DNA from: Chloroflexi bacterium TSY
Lineage (GTDB): Bacteria; Chloroflexota; Anaerolineae; Caldilineales; Caldilineaceae
Length of the DNA: 64,000 nucleotides
Reading direction: 5' to 3'
NCBI GenBank assembly: GCA_019217005.1
Contig: JAHBNG010000048.1
Location: forward strand, 31,220 to 95,219
Of the stretch, positions 1 through 9,443 are shown in pieces. The stretch's first letter is position 1. Every line of letters starts with the position of its first letter. The notes under the pieces are model-generated. The model searched no databases. It worked only from the letters and a program-made list of their open reading frames with translations, and was not told the origin of the DNA. Made by a program: the position numbers and the translations under genes.

Positions 1-32
1 AAGCGCAAACAAATCGGCGCTCTGCTAGCAAC

Positions 33-1229
33 ATGATTACAAATCTTATTCGCGTGGGATTTCTCGCAATCGTTGTGGTGGTTCTTCTTGGCGCCTGGAG
101 TGTAACAGATGCGCATCTAGCCGAGCAGTTTTTGGGTGCCCCCAAGACCTTTAGTGGTCTGATCGATCCAGATGCCGGCGAGGGTGCTTTAACGCCCGAT
201 AATATTGAACGGCAGATTTTGGCCTTTAGCCTGCGGCTGCGCGAGAGCGAGCTAGAGTTGTCTAGGAGCGATAATCCGCGTCCACGTCCCTTTGCCGTCA
301 ATCCTGGGGAACCGGCACGCTTTATTGCAAGCCGTCTCCAAGCCGAGGGGTTTATTCGCGATGCCGATCTGTTTAATCTCTACCTTCGTGTCACGGGACT
401 AGAGCGTCAAATCGAGGCTGGCAACTTCATGCTGGCTGAAACCATGACCTTACCGGAAATCGCCGAAGCGCTTCAGACAGCGCTCTTTGAAGAAGTATTG
501 GTCACGATTCCAGAGGGCTTTCGGGCAGAGGAGATTGCAGAGCGCTTGTCGGAAAATAACGTATTGGAACCAGATCGCTTTTTGGCGGCTGTTCGTAATC
601 CTCGCAGTTTGAATATTTTTGATGAATACGAATTTCTTCAATCACTACCCCAAGATGGTTCATTGGAGGGATTCCTCTTTCCAGATACCTACCGGTTCCC
701 GGTCTTGGCGAGCACACCCGAGATCGTATTGGCTTCGTTTCTCGACAACTTTGCAGATAAGATTGGAGCGGAGTTGCTCATTGGCGGCGGTAGCGGCTTG
801 AGTGGGCGAGATCTGATCAATTTGGCCAGTATCGTCGAGCGCGAAGCCGTACAAGCAGATGAACGTCCTTTGATTGCAAGTGTCTATGTGAATCGATTGA
901 ATGGGACCTGCATAAACGATGTGGGCGGCACTTACTTACAGGCTGATCCCACTGTCCAGTATGCCCGTGGCACAGTTGGGAATTGGTGGTGGAAACCCCA
1001 GAGAATCGAAGAGTATGTCACGGTCACAAGCCCTTACAATACCTATTTGAATTCTGGACTACCACCAGGTCCCATTGCAAGCCCTGGTCTGAGCGCCATC
1101 GAAGCGACGCGGAACCCAGCCCAGACTAGCTACTGTTTCTTCTTGGGTACAGGCGATGATGGGCGTCATGTATTTGCCCAAACTTTGGCGGAACATGAGC
1201 AAAATCTACGGCTCTATGGGTATCAGTAA
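33..1229 (+). CDS. mltG: Endolytic murein transglycosylase MltG (YceG-like)
   Basis: The product (398 aa) would cleave nascent glycan strands at the outer face of the membrane and so end peptidoglycan chains. A single N-terminal membrane segment (about residues 5-25) is followed by a LysM-like region (about 95-170) and the YceG catalytic domain. Family signatures are visible: [10 protein letters not shown] with the catalytic Glu, ADPTVQYA, and [12 protein letters not shown] near the C-terminus. Length is slightly above the usual 330-380 aa. The ATG at 33 is the only start before the membrane segment. The stop overlaps the likely start of the next lipoprotein gene by 14 nt, suggesting cotranscription. 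Confidence 0.95.
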   Translation: MITNLIRVGFLAIVVVVLLGAWSVTDAHLAEQFLGAPKTFSGLIDPDAGEGALTPDNIERQILAFSLRLRESELELSRSDNPRPRPFAVNPGEPARFIASRLQAEGFIRDADLFNLYLRVTGLERQIEAGNFMLAETMTLPEIAEALQTALFEEVLVTIPEGFRAEEIAERLSENNVLEPDRFLAAVRNPRSLNIFDEYEFLQSLPQDGSLEGFLFPDTYRFPVLASTPEIVLASFLDNFADKIGAELLIGGGSGLSGRDLINLASIVEREAVQADERPLIASVYVNRLNGTCINDVGGTYLQADPTVQYARGTVGNWWWKPQRIEEYVTVTSPYNTYLNSGLPPGPIASPGLSAIEATRNPAQTSYCFFLGTGDDGRHVFAQTLAEHEQNLRLYGYQ

Positions 1230-2271
1230 AAGGGATAGGAAGCAGGATAGAGAAACGGGGGTTTGGTCTGGATGGCAAAATCTCTGCAACAGCCGATACC
1301 TCATTCTATTCTTGCTCTTTTCGCTTATACTAGTCTCCTGTCTTCCAGCATCGATACGACCAGTGATCAAAATTGGTTTGCTCGCACCCTTTGAAGGGCT
1401 TTATCGGCGAAGTGGCTACGAAGCTTTAATGGCAATGCGCGCTGCTATCGCTGATTTTGAAAATGAATATCCATCCTCTGATATTAAACTGCTTCCACTG
1501 GCACTCGACAACTCAGATGATGCGCAACGAACGCAAAGGGCAGCCCAAAAACTTCTGACCAATCGAAATTTAGGTGCGGTGATTGGTCCACTTAACCCTG
1601 CCAACGTTTACGCTGCCGCAACCATTTTGGGGCCAACTTCGATTTATTGGGGCTGTCCTCTCTCTTATTCAGTAGATTGTGCAAAATCTGTACCAGGCGA
1701 TTTGACTGAGGATTGGTCGATTGCGCTTGTGCGGACAGTGTCCGTTATGGCAAGGTCACAAGGTGCAGAACGTCTTATCATCAGCGGGTGGCAACCAGAT
1801 TGGCCAACACTCTCCGAACGGTGGGTCCAAGAGGCCCAGATTCCCATCTCAATCGCCAAACATGAGACGGATCAAGATGGAATGGTCGGGCCATTTATGG
1901 ATGTTGAGCCATCAGATGCTGTTCTATGGCTTGGTGAACCTGATCGTGCAGTCCAGGTATTGAATACTCTACGACAACAACAGCCGACTGTTCCGTTTTG
2001 GATGGGATTTGGAGGAGGCAATCCTATTTTCCGAGAGCGTACGAACAAGTTTGATTTTGTCTACTGGGCAATTTGGGATCATTCAGACTATAATCGTTGG
2101 GCAGAAACCCATGAACCTGCAACACCCACGGCTTATCTTGTCTATCTTGCAACAAGAAAGGCAATTGCTCATATCACTGGGTACGAATTGGAAGCCCCTC
2201 TACCGAGTGAGTGGCAACTCAAATTTTTTGAGATTTTGCCGGACGGTTCATCCATACCTTATAAAGAATAA
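1216..2271 (+). CDS. Periplasmic-binding-fold lipoprotein (Peripla_BP_6/LivJ-like)
   Basis: The product is a secreted lipoprotein with a type I periplasmic-binding fold. The N-terminus has a charged region, a hydrophobic stretch and a lipobox (LVSC), after which the mature part opens with [20 protein letters not shown], typical of branched-chain amino acid type receptors. A conserved [16 protein letters not shown] segment follows. The frame is open further upstream to 1156, but the ATG at 1216 gives a sensible signal peptide and a short overlap with mltG. No permease of the Liv type lies nearby, so ligand and partner are unknown. Before a MITE landed at 2279 the next gene (glycosyltransferase) would have started a few bases after this stop, so it was probably part of the same operon. 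Confidence 0.75.
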   Translation: MGISKRDRKQDRETGVWSGWQNLCNSRYLILFLLFSLILVSCLPASIRPVIKIGLLAPFEGLYRRSGYEALMAMRAAIADFENEYPSSDIKLLPLALDNSDDAQRTQRAAQKLLTNRNLGAVIGPLNPANVYAAATILGPTSIYWGCPLSYSVDCAKSVPGDLTEDWSIALVRTVSVMARSQGAERLIISGWQPDWPTLSERWVQEAQIPISIAKHETDQDGMVGPFMDVEPSDAVLWLGEPDRAVQVLNTLRQQQPTVPFWMGFGGGNPIFRERTNKFDFVYWAIWDHSDYNRWAETHEPATPTAYLVYLATRKAIAHITGYELEAPLPSEWQLKFFEILPDGSSIPYKE

Positions 2272-2278
2272 AATTATG

Positions 2279-2596
2279 GGGGTGGTTCAGAATTAGGTTT
2301 ACACTTTTGATACATAGATAAAAATCTATATGAGGTCATTTTCTGCCTGAGCATGGCTCAAAGTAGAAAATATAAACATCTTTTCTCGGGGTGGTTCAAA
2401 ATTAGGTTTACACTTTTGATATATAGACAAAAATCTATATGAGACCGTTTTCTCTCTGAGAACCGGCGAAATCAGAGAATATAAACGTTCTTTCTGTTTC
2501 TAAAAGTGTAAACCTATCTATCCAGCTAAAATGAACCACCCCCTTTTCTCTTTGCAAAAATGTAAACCTAATTGTCCGCCTAAAATGAACCACCCC
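2279..2596. mobile_element. 155-bp MITE carrying a second copy of itself (nested insertion)
   Basis: The outer copy starts GGGGTGGTTC and ends GAACCACCCC and is flanked by AAATTATG at 2271-2278 and 2597-2604 (8-bp target duplication). An inner copy at 2388-2542 (155 bp) is flanked inside the outer copy by CTTTTCTC at 2380-2387 and 2543-2550. Subtracting the inner copy and its duplication leaves exactly 155 bp for the outer copy. The inner copy has diverged in its middle. No coding capacity. Related copies lie at 20040-20194 and 56887-57041. Confidence 0.95.
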
Positions 2597-2601
2597 AAAT
2601 T

Positions 2602-3723
2602 ATGCGCATTTTAATGATAAGTTGGGAATACCCGCCCTATGTGGTCGGCGGAATGGGCAAACATGTAGCAGAGTTGGTGCCTGTATTTGCCCAGGCTGTT
2701 CCTCAACGCTCGTTTACACTTGATGTCATTACGACTCGCTGTGGCGGGGTTCAATCTGTCGAATCACTTAGCGATTCCGTTACAATTTATCGTGTCGATG
2801 TCCCCCCGATTGATCCAGTCAATCTTTACAACAGCATCATTACACATGGCGGTCTACTGACCGCCCAGGCGCGTAAGCTTGCGCTGAATCATCAATACGA
2901 TCTGATTCATAACCATGATTGGCTCACCAACACGGCCAGCGTTGTTTTGAAACATGAATGGAAAGTCCCTCTAATTTCAACCATTCACTCCACTGAGCGT
3001 GGACGTCACCAAGGTTACTTGACGAACGATATCAGCCATCAAATCAACCATGTAGAATGGCAAGAGTGTTTTGAGGCATGGCGCTTGATCACTTGCAGCC
3101 ACTACATGGCCGGAGAGCTTCAATACTATTTTGGCACACCATTAGATAAAATTAGCGTCGTCCCAAATGGCGTCGACATGCAAATGCTCCATCGCTGCCC
3201 GCCGCAAAAGAGAGCCAAACTGAGGCAACAATATAGTCCAAACGGAGAAAAGCTGATCCTGTATGTTGGACGCATCACACATGAGAAAGGGCTACAAGTG
3301 CTGATCCAGGCCATGCCCAAAATCATTGAGCAATTTCCAGGCGTGCGCCTGTTGGCTGCCGGAAAAAATGGTGAGCATCTACAGCCATTTGCGCAAAAGC
3401 TAGGCGTGAGTAATGAGGTTCACTTTCTTGGGTACATTCCCGATGAGGAGAGGGATTATCTCTACCAGATTGTCGATACGGCAATCTTTCCCAGTCTCTA
3501 CGAACCGTTTGGAATTGTCGCAATTGAAGCCATGGCTTTAGGGTGCCATGTGATTGCGAGCGATATACATGGGTTGAGCGAAGTGATGGATCATCCCAAC
3601 AACGGACTCACAATTTACCCCAACGATCCAGATAGCATCGTATGGGCTGTTCGTCAATTCAAGGTAAATTATGTCTCAATCAATTGCACAACCGACTACG
3701 GCTATCAAACAGAAGACGAATGA
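2602..3723 (+). CDS. Glycosyltransferase family 4, C-terminus missing
   Basis: A GT-B fold glycosyltransferase (GT4, glycogen-synthase/sucrose-synthase-like). The N-terminal domain starts MRILMISWEYPPYVVGGMGK, typical of ADP-glucose type GT4 enzymes; the C-terminal nucleotide-sugar domain has VVPNGVD, LYVGRITHEKG and EPFGIVAIEAMALG with the donor-binding Glu pair. Homology stops near position 3660 (DSIVWAVRQ); the last ~20 residues are read out of frame over the start of the following permease gene, so roughly 40-60 residues of the last helix region are lost, probably by a deletion. The start ATG lies inside the target duplication of the upstream MITE. Activity is doubtful. Confidence 0.8.
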   Translation: MRILMISWEYPPYVVGGMGKHVAELVPVFAQAVPQRSFTLDVITTRCGGVQSVESLSDSVTIYRVDVPPIDPVNLYNSIITHGGLLTAQARKLALNHQYDLIHNHDWLTNTASVVLKHEWKVPLISTIHSTERGRHQGYLTNDISHQINHVEWQECFEAWRLITCSHYMAGELQYYFGTPLDKISVVPNGVDMQMLHRCPPQKRAKLRQQYSPNGEKLILYVGRITHEKGLQVLIQAMPKIIEQFPGVRLLAAGKNGEHLQPFAQKLGVSNEVHFLGYIPDEERDYLYQIVDTAIFPSLYEPFGIVAIEAMALGCHVIASDIHGLSEVMDHPNNGLTIYPNDPDSIVWAVRQFKVNYVSINCTTDYGYQTEDE

Positions 3724-4630
3724 GATTTCTTTCTGGGCACGTTTTGCCTATCGGCGGCGTCACTGGATCGGATTTCTCTTCATTGCTCCCTGGCTTCTTT
3801 CTGTCCTCTGGTTCGATGTCATTCCTTTTTTTGTGAATCTCTACTTGAGCTTTACAGATTACTCCGTTGGGTTGGCAATTCCCAACTGGATTGGGCTTGA
3901 AAACTATCGGGAGATGTTCACAGAGGATGATCTCTATTTGAAAAGTCTCGGGAATACGATTACCTACTTGGTGATGAGTATTCCATTGCGTCTTTTGACA
4001 GCCTTCGTGATTGCACTGATTTTGAATACGCGTATCTTCGGGTTGGGAACCTTCCGAACGATTTTTTACATTCCCTCTGTTGTACCCATCGTCGCAACAG
4101 CGATCATTTTTACGGGTATCTTTAATGCGCGTTATGGGATCTTGAATCAACTGTTGATCGCGTCTGGCCTTGATCCAATCCGCTGGCTGACGCGACCCGA
4201 ATGGATCAAACCGTCAATGGTGATCATGAGCATGTGGGGCTTTGGCGCGCAGATGGTGATCTTCTTGGCCGGTTTGCAAGGTATTCCACAGGAATTATAC
4301 GAAGCCGCTGACATTGACGGAGCGAGTTGGTGGCAAAAGCTGATGAATGTGACCGTGCCATTGATGACGCCTGTGATCTTCTTCAACTTGATCATTGGGA
4401 TTATTGGGGGCTTCCAGGTCTTTGCTTCTGCTTACGTTTTGATTGGTGTCAACGGTGGCCCGCTACAGGCAGGTCTTTTCTATGTACTCCATCTCTATAA
4501 CAATGCGTTCAGCTATTTCAAAATGGGCTATGCTTCAGCCATGTCCGTGATTCTTTTCTTGATTATCCTCGTTTTTACACTGATCACCGTCCGTTCCTCC
4601 GATCGTTGGGTCTATTATGGAGACGGTTAA
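3671..4630 (+). CDS. ABC sugar transporter permease, MalF/UgpA type
   Basis: Inner-membrane permease (319 aa) of a carbohydrate ABC importer (CUT1 family). Six hydrophobic segments follow a cytoplasmic N-terminus, and the EAA loop that docks the ATPase is clear at EAADIDGASWWQKLMNVTVP (about residues 210-230). AAGG-like pairing (AAGG, 6 nt before ATG 3671) supports the start. It overlaps the broken glycosyltransferase frame by 53 nt. With the MalG-type permease at 4668 and the solute-binding lipoprotein at 6725 it forms one importer. No ATP-binding subunit is present; a shared MsmK-like ATPase elsewhere is expected for this family. Confidence 0.93.
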   Translation: MSQSIAQPTTAIKQKTNEISFWARFAYRRRHWIGFLFIAPWLLSVLWFDVIPFFVNLYLSFTDYSVGLAIPNWIGLENYREMFTEDDLYLKSLGNTITYLVMSIPLRLLTAFVIALILNTRIFGLGTFRTIFYIPSVVPIVATAIIFTGIFNARYGILNQLLIASGLDPIRWLTRPEWIKPSMVIMSMWGFGAQMVIFLAGLQGIPQELYEAADIDGASWWQKLMNVTVPLMTPVIFFNLIIGIIGGFQVFASAYVLIGVNGGPLQAGLFYVLHLYNNAFSYFKMGYASAMSVILFLIILVFTLITVRSSDRWVYYGDG

Positions 4631-4667
4631 AGTATCGTAAATCTAAAATCGTAAATCTGAGATCAAA

Positions 4668-5519
4668 ATGATTGAATCGACTACAAGCAAATTTGCGCGC
4701 TGGATCATCACCTATCCTCTTCTCATCGCTGGCTCGCTCGTGATGCTCTTTCCGCTCGCCTGGACCTTTTCTACATCTCTCAAGACGGCCGAGACTGTGA
4801 CGTTGCGCGAAATTCAGTTGATTCCCGATCCGATCATGTGGTCCAATTATGTGACGATCTTTCAAGAAGCACCCATGTTGCGTTATACGATCAATTCGCT
4901 GATCATTGTCGTGGCCGCAGTGTTCGGTGGTCTTCTGGTCTGCTCATTGGCAGGATATGCCTTTGCACGGATTCCCTTTCCTGGACGCAATGCCTTCTTT
5001 ATCCTTTTGCTCAGCACCATGATGCTGCCCGCTGTTGTGCGTCTCATTCCACTCTTTGTGATCTTCGATAGACTCGGGTGGGTTAATACATTTTTGCCTT
5101 TGACGATCCCGCGTCTGCTTGGGCACGATGCCTTCTATATCTTTCTCATGCGCCAATTTTTCCGGGGCATCCCAGAAGAGCTGAGCGATGCGGCCCGCAT
5201 TGATGGCTGCAATGATTTTGGCATCTGGTGGCGCATCATCATCCCCAACTCCAAGCCCGTGTTGGCCGCAGTTGCTATCTTCTCCTTTCAATTTGCTTGG
5301 AACGATTTCCTCTCACCCCTGATCTATTTGGGGGCGAATCAAGATCTTTGGACCTTGGCTCTTGGCCTCAATGCCCAGAAAGGCTTTGAAGGCGAAATCA
5401 CCAGCCTCCATAAGATGATGGTGATGTCTATCTACATGATTATTCCGGTGCTCGGCATCTTTGCCGTTGGTCAACAATATATGATTCGTGGCGTTACCTT
5501 CTCTGGACTGAAAGGCTAG
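4668..5519 (+). CDS. ABC sugar transporter permease, MalG/UgpE type
   Basis: Second permease subunit (283 aa) of the carbohydrate importer, partner of the gene ending at 4630. Six membrane segments are visible, with the EAA loop at SDAARIDGCNDFGIWWRIII (about residues 190-210). The N-terminus begins after a short spacer containing the imperfect direct repeat GTAAATCT. No strong Shine-Dalgarno sequence precedes ATG 4668. The next gene follows after 11 nt, so the operon continues. Confidence 0.93.
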   Translation: MIESTTSKFARWIITYPLLIAGSLVMLFPLAWTFSTSLKTAETVTLREIQLIPDPIMWSNYVTIFQEAPMLRYTINSLIIVVAAVFGGLLVCSLAGYAFARIPFPGRNAFFILLLSTMMLPAVVRLIPLFVIFDRLGWVNTFLPLTIPRLLGHDAFYIFLMRQFFRGIPEELSDAARIDGCNDFGIWWRIIIPNSKPVLAAVAIFSFQFAWNDFLSPLIYLGANQDLWTLALGLNAQKGFEGEITSLHKMMVMSIYMIIPVLGIFAVGQQYMIRGVTFSGLKG

Positions 5520-5530
5520 GAAATTGTGAG

Positions 5531-5827
5531 ATGAACGTTATTGTTGACCTTTGTGTCGTGCCCATTGGTGTTGGCGTCTCTGTCTCAGACTATGTGGTTG
5601 CTTGTGAGCGCATTTTGAATGAGGCAGGGCTTAAAACGCAACTCCATGCCTATGGCACCAACATTGAGGGCGAATGGGACGTCGTTTTTGCTGCGATCAA
5701 GCGTTGCCATGAAGTTGTCCACGAAATGGGGGCGCCACGTATTTCAACCAGTATCAAAGCTGGAACGCGTACAGACCGTGCACAATCAATGACTGATAAG
5801 ATCGCTAGTGTGCAAGAAAAGCTGTAA
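5531..5827 (+). CDS. Thiamine-binding-fold protein, MTH1187/YkoF family (UPF0045)
   Basis: Small 98-aa cytosolic protein of the MTH1187/YqgV family, a ferredoxin-like fold that in characterised relatives binds thiamine or its pyrimidine. Motifs typical of the family: MNVIVDLCVVPIGVG at the N-terminus and the central GTNIEGEWDVVFAAIKRCHE, then a short C-terminal helix. The start is supported by AGGA nine bases upstream. Location between sugar permease and a reductase suggests cotranscription rather than a functional link. Confidence 0.85.
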   Translation: MNVIVDLCVVPIGVGVSVSDYVVACERILNEAGLKTQLHAYGTNIEGEWDVVFAAIKRCHEVVHEMGAPRISTSIKAGTRTDRAQSMTDKIASVQEKL

Positions 5828-5862
5828 AATCGCATTGGTTCTGTGACCTCATCTTTATCTTT

Positions 5863-6792
5863 ATGGATAAGAAAATCCTCGTCATTGGTTCAAGTGGTTA
5901 CCTGGGTCAGATGGTCACGAAAATGCTGGGCGACGTCGCTATTGCTACCCACCGCAGCGCACCAAAATTTCATCACTCCCTTCCATACGATTTTTATCAA
6001 GATGCAACGCTGCCCCTCGCCGATTTAGAAATGGGGTCAAAGATGGTGGTGATCTTTACGGCGGCTGTTGAAATGAACAAACCAGCGGACATAGTCGTAG
6101 ACGGCATGCAGCGATTGTTAAATCAGCTGAGAGAATGCCGGTTTATCTATCTTTCCAGTGACGCTGTCTTCAGTGGGGAAAAAGGCAACTATGCAGAGCA
6201 TGACTCTCCCCAACCACTCAATGACTATGGACGAAATCTTGTGCTGTGTGAGGAGCTTGTGCAAGGTATGATCTCAGACAGTTGTATCATCCGGCCGAGC
6301 TACATCTATGGCTTTGTTGGCGGTGAACTTGATACAAGACTGTCACAAACGCGCGATAAGTTACTGCACGGTGAGATATACATAGCATATAATGATTACT
6401 ACAAGAGCCCTCTATCGGTACATCAGGTTGCAGATGCAGTTGTTCGTCTTGCAGAGTCAGATTACACTGGTCCAATTCATGTTGCCGGGCCGAAGATGAG
6501 TGTCTATGAGTTTCAACGGCGGGCTATGTTGGCATTAAATATCGATATATCGGGACTCCAGCAAGAGCCGATGCCCAACAGATCAGGATTGATGCGGGAC
6601 ACTTCTCTTAATTCATCGAGATGGTGGGCAATTCGTGATGCGCAACCGATAACGATTGAGACGGCCCTTCAAATAAACTGTAACCGAAGAGAACATTGTA
6701 GCAGATTTCCCCTGGAACAGTATAATGAAATACAAATCACCTGTCTATCTCGCTCTCTTGATACTACTTTTGTTCAGCACGGTCCAATGTAG
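5863..6792 (+). CDS. RmlD-like NAD(P)-dependent sugar reductase, catalytic Lys replaced
   Basis: Short-chain dehydrogenase of the dTDP-4-dehydrorhamnose reductase-like group (about 309 aa). The Rossmann motif GSSGYLG is at residues 9-15, IYLSSDAVFSG carries the catalytic Ser/Thr region, and IIRPSYIYG follows. At the active site the usual YGRTK reads YGRNL, so the Tyr is kept but the Lys of YxxxK is missing; the enzyme may be inactive or work on a different substrate. The last ~25 residues overlap the next gene's signal peptide by 68 nt and look non-homologous, so the natural end may be earlier. No clear Shine-Dalgarno precedes the ATG. Confidence 0.8.
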   Translation: MDKKILVIGSSGYLGQMVTKMLGDVAIATHRSAPKFHHSLPYDFYQDATLPLADLEMGSKMVVIFTAAVEMNKPADIVVDGMQRLLNQLRECRFIYLSSDAVFSGEKGNYAEHDSPQPLNDYGRNLVLCEELVQGMISDSCIIRPSYIYGFVGGELDTRLSQTRDKLLHGEIYIAYNDYYKSPLSVHQVADAVVRLAESDYTGPIHVAGPKMSVYEFQRRAMLALNIDISGLQQEPMPNRSGLMRDTSLNSSRWWAIRDAQPITIETALQINCNRREHCSRFPLEQYNEIQITCLSRSLDTTFVQHGPM

Positions 6793-8125
6793 ACGCTCTC
6801 GCCCAACGGCGCTCGAATCGCTCGGCGCAACAGCGCAAAGCCAGACAGTGGAGCAGCAGCCCACACCCCAACCAACCCTTCCAATCACGAACGACGATAC
6901 GGTCAAAGTTCGCTATATCACATTCCTTCCCTATATTGGCACACCGGAAGAGGTTGAAAAAACGCTGGCAAAACGCTTTGAAGAGATTCACCCTGAGATT
7001 GAGGTTAATGTTGCCCGTTATCGGCGGGATCCGCTAAGCTACCTCAAGAGTGATTCGCCGCCCGATATTTTGATGTACAACACCAGTTATGATCTCTATT
7101 CTTTTGCTGAGCAGGGCCTGATCGCTGATTTACGCGAAATTTGGGCAGAGACAGAACTGCTAGATACGCTATCGCCTGGGCTACGCTCCCTTGGTGAATG
7201 GGATGGAGGCTTGTATTGGATTCCGTTTGCCTATAGTTGGTCTGCTATTTACTACAATAAGCAGATTTTTGACGAGTTTGGTCTCGAGCCACCGACTACG
7301 TGGGAAGATTTTCTTTTCCTGTGTGACACACTTCTCGCAAACAATGTGACTCCTCTCGCTCTGGCTGGCAGTTCTCCTTGGGCTTCGTCTTTGTGGTTCG
7401 ACTATCTCAATCTACGGATGAATGGCGCAGAATTTCATCGCCGTCTGACGAGGGGGCAAGAGTCATACGACAGTGCACAAGTGCGGGATGTCTTCGAGGC
7501 ATGGACTGGATTGCTGGAACAGGGGTATTTTGGAGAGAACGCGCACCGTTCGTTGATCTCCCAAAGTATGCGCATGGTGCTCAATTCTGATGAGCGGTTG
7601 CCAAATTCAGAAGGCGCAGCCATGATCCTGCTCAATTCGTTGACATTTACAGAAGTGAGCGCCGATACTCGACAGAAATTTGAAGCACAGACGGGCTTCT
7701 TTCGTTTTCCCCTCATTCAGCCAGACATACCGAATGCAGAAGTGACGAGCTCGTTGGGCTATATCATTCCTGCGAACGCACAGAACTGGCAGCAAGCCGT
7801 TGAGTATTTGGCCTTTTTAAGCATACCGGACGTTCAGCTCGAACTTAAGCAAAGAGCAGGACCAACCTTGAACTACATTCCATCCAATATTGGTAACAGG
7901 GCCAGCAATCTATCCGCTGAAACCCAGTATGGCATACAGCTCATCAATGATGCAGATGAACTCGTGTTGGGGCTTTTCATCGAAAGCCCCGAACGAATGC
8001 AAAAAGAGCTTGATCGGGTTCTTCGTCGCTTTGCAAATGGCAGAGAAAAGGTGGAGCAATTGCAGCAAGCTCTCGAGAAAGCGCGTCAGGATGCATTAGA
8101 GGAAGGGCTGTTTATTGCGCCATAG
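6725..8125 (+). CDS. ABC sugar-binding lipoprotein (SBP_bac_1/MalE type)
   Basis: Extracytoplasmic solute-binding lipoprotein (466 aa) for the carbohydrate importer encoded upstream. A short signal peptide ends in the lipobox STVQC, followed by a low-complexity linker rich in Q, T and P. The mature domain begins with VKVRYITFLPYIGTPEEVEK and has the IHPEIEVNVARY and PPDILMYNTSYDLYSFAEQG segments of cluster-B sugar-binding proteins. The C-terminal 60 residues form a charged, probably helical tail. It is the last gene of the import operon; a 370-bp gap follows. Confidence 0.9.
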   Translation: MKYKSPVYLALLILLLFSTVQCRRSRPTALESLGATAQSQTVEQQPTPQPTLPITNDDTVKVRYITFLPYIGTPEEVEKTLAKRFEEIHPEIEVNVARYRRDPLSYLKSDSPPDILMYNTSYDLYSFAEQGLIADLREIWAETELLDTLSPGLRSLGEWDGGLYWIPFAYSWSAIYYNKQIFDEFGLEPPTTWEDFLFLCDTLLANNVTPLALAGSSPWASSLWFDYLNLRMNGAEFHRRLTRGQESYDSAQVRDVFEAWTGLLEQGYFGENAHRSLISQSMRMVLNSDERLPNSEGAAMILLNSLTFTEVSADTRQKFEAQTGFFRFPLIQPDIPNAEVTSSLGYIIPANAQNWQQAVEYLAFLSIPDVQLELKQRAGPTLNYIPSNIGNRASNLSAETQYGIQLINDADELVLGLFIESPERMQKELDRVLRRFANGREKVEQLQQALEKARQDALEEGLFIAP

Positions 8126-8495
8126 TTCGAGCATTTATAGATGTTCAGATAATGTTTTTCCACGTAGGGTTCATTTACACACTTTGTGGTACACACTCTA
8201 AAAGAGTAGTATAATATTCGAAGCTTGTAACCGAACCGATTGCTAATCCGATCCCACGTCACCCGAATCGATGTAACACGTGGGGTTCTTATTTTCGGCC
8301 TTGGTCATCGTTTCGGCCAAGTGACAGTCACTTTTCGCACAAGCGAGCCGGGTACCAGTCGGGTTCTGAGCGCATCTAGGTGAAGTGACTGTCACTTTTT
8401 GGACGAATCCGTGACTATGACCTTATTTTCAGATACCGGCAGAGACGCAGTGAGTTGAACAGTTACGTTTTCAGATCTGAACCAAGGAGAGAATC
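8126..8495. other. Non-coding gap with palindromes
   Basis: The gap holds a 25-bp stretch from GATGTTCAG (about 8139-8163) that recurs at about 36449, a half copy of the AAGTGTGTAAATG palindrome family (8171-8199), and two palindromic sites, AGTGACAGTCACTTTT at about 8325 and AGTGACTGTCACTTTT at about 8383, spaced ~58 bp. The last two could be operator sites for the dioxygenase gene at 8496 or part of a stem. No open frame of interest. Confidence 0.5.
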
Positions 8496-9443
8496 ATGTT
8501 GGAGTATGTTCCTGCGGAAGAGCAGGTCCGTCAGTTTGATGAAGAGGGATATCTAATTGTACGCAATGCGCTGGATAGCGAGACGATTTCGCAGTTGATC
8601 GAGGCAAGTGATCGGCTCATTGCCAGTGATCGCACGCTCAATCGCCAACGTCGCGAAGATGGTCTCTACGATGGCTTTCGCAACTGTGTGAGCATCGATG
8701 ATGCCTATATTCCGCTGTTAACCCACTCGACCATTCTCCCGCTTGTCATTCAACTACTGGGTGCGAATCTTCAATTGATGACGTCGCATTTGATCTACAA
8801 AAAACCCGACCTCCCAGGCACGCTTCCTACCCATCGCAGCCCTGGTTGGCACCGTGACTACATGCAGGCAATGGTCGATATGGGGCACTATGCCATCCCG
8901 CGGATTGAACTCAAGTGTGCTTATTATCTCACCGATCTAAGCGAACCCAATACGGGGGCAACAATGGTTGTGCCCGGTAGCAATCAACTGAAAGAACCGA
9001 TTGAAATCCCAGAGGGTCAGACAGATCCGGTTGGTGCGCTTGAACCAACGCTGAATCCGGGAGATTGTTTGCTCTTTGAGAACCGCACCTGGCATGCCGG
9101 TGGTGCGAATCTCTCTAGCTGGACGCGCAAATGTGTGATGATTGGCTATGGCTACCGCTGGGTGATGCCGATGGACTTTCGGCGTCAGAAACCAGATCTG
9201 GTCGAGAAACTAACGCCTCTAGAGCGCTATCTAGTTGGTGAGCAATATGATGACGTGGAGGGATTCCAACCTAGTGGTGGTGCCAACCCGCTCAAAGATT
9301 GGTGTGGAGAACACAACGTACCCACAGCACGTCATTATGGCCCCAACGGAACGATCACAAATGTCTACCCCAACAGTGGCGACGTACCATTTAATACAAA
9401 GAAAACAAATGGGGAAATTCGGAAGGGTTCTCTGACCATGTGA
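8496..9443 (+). CDS. Phytanoyl-CoA dioxygenase (PhyH) family protein
   Basis: Fe(II)/2-oxoglutarate-dependent dioxygenase of the PhyH family (315 aa, cytosolic). The iron-binding facial triad is visible: WHRDYMQ gives the HxD pair (about residue 128) and NRTWHAGGAN supplies the distal His (about residue 205); the Arg for 2-oxoglutarate follows in SWTRK. AAGGAG lies 8 nt before ATG 8496. The substrate cannot be read from sequence. A Gfo/Idh/MocA dehydrogenase follows after ~130 nt in the same direction, an association often seen in catabolic clusters. Confidence 0.9.
   Translation: MLEYVPAEEQVRQFDEEGYLIVRNALDSETISQLIEASDRLIASDRTLNRQRREDGLYDGFRNCVSIDDAYIPLLTHSTILPLVIQLLGANLQLMTSHLIYKKPDLPGTLPTHRSPGWHRDYMQAMVDMGHYAIPRIELKCAYYLTDLSEPNTGATMVVPGSNQLKEPIEIPEGQTDPVGALEPTLNPGDCLLFENRTWHAGGANLSSWTRKCVMIGYGYRWVMPMDFRRQKPDLVEKLTPLERYLVGEQYDDVEGFQPSGGANPLKDWCGEHNVPTARHYGPNGTITNVYPNSGDVPFNTKKTNGEIRKGSLTM

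Noticed and set aside
1156..1215. Earlier start for the lipoprotein gene
   Set aside because: It would overlap mltG by 74 nt and add residues before the signal peptide without support.
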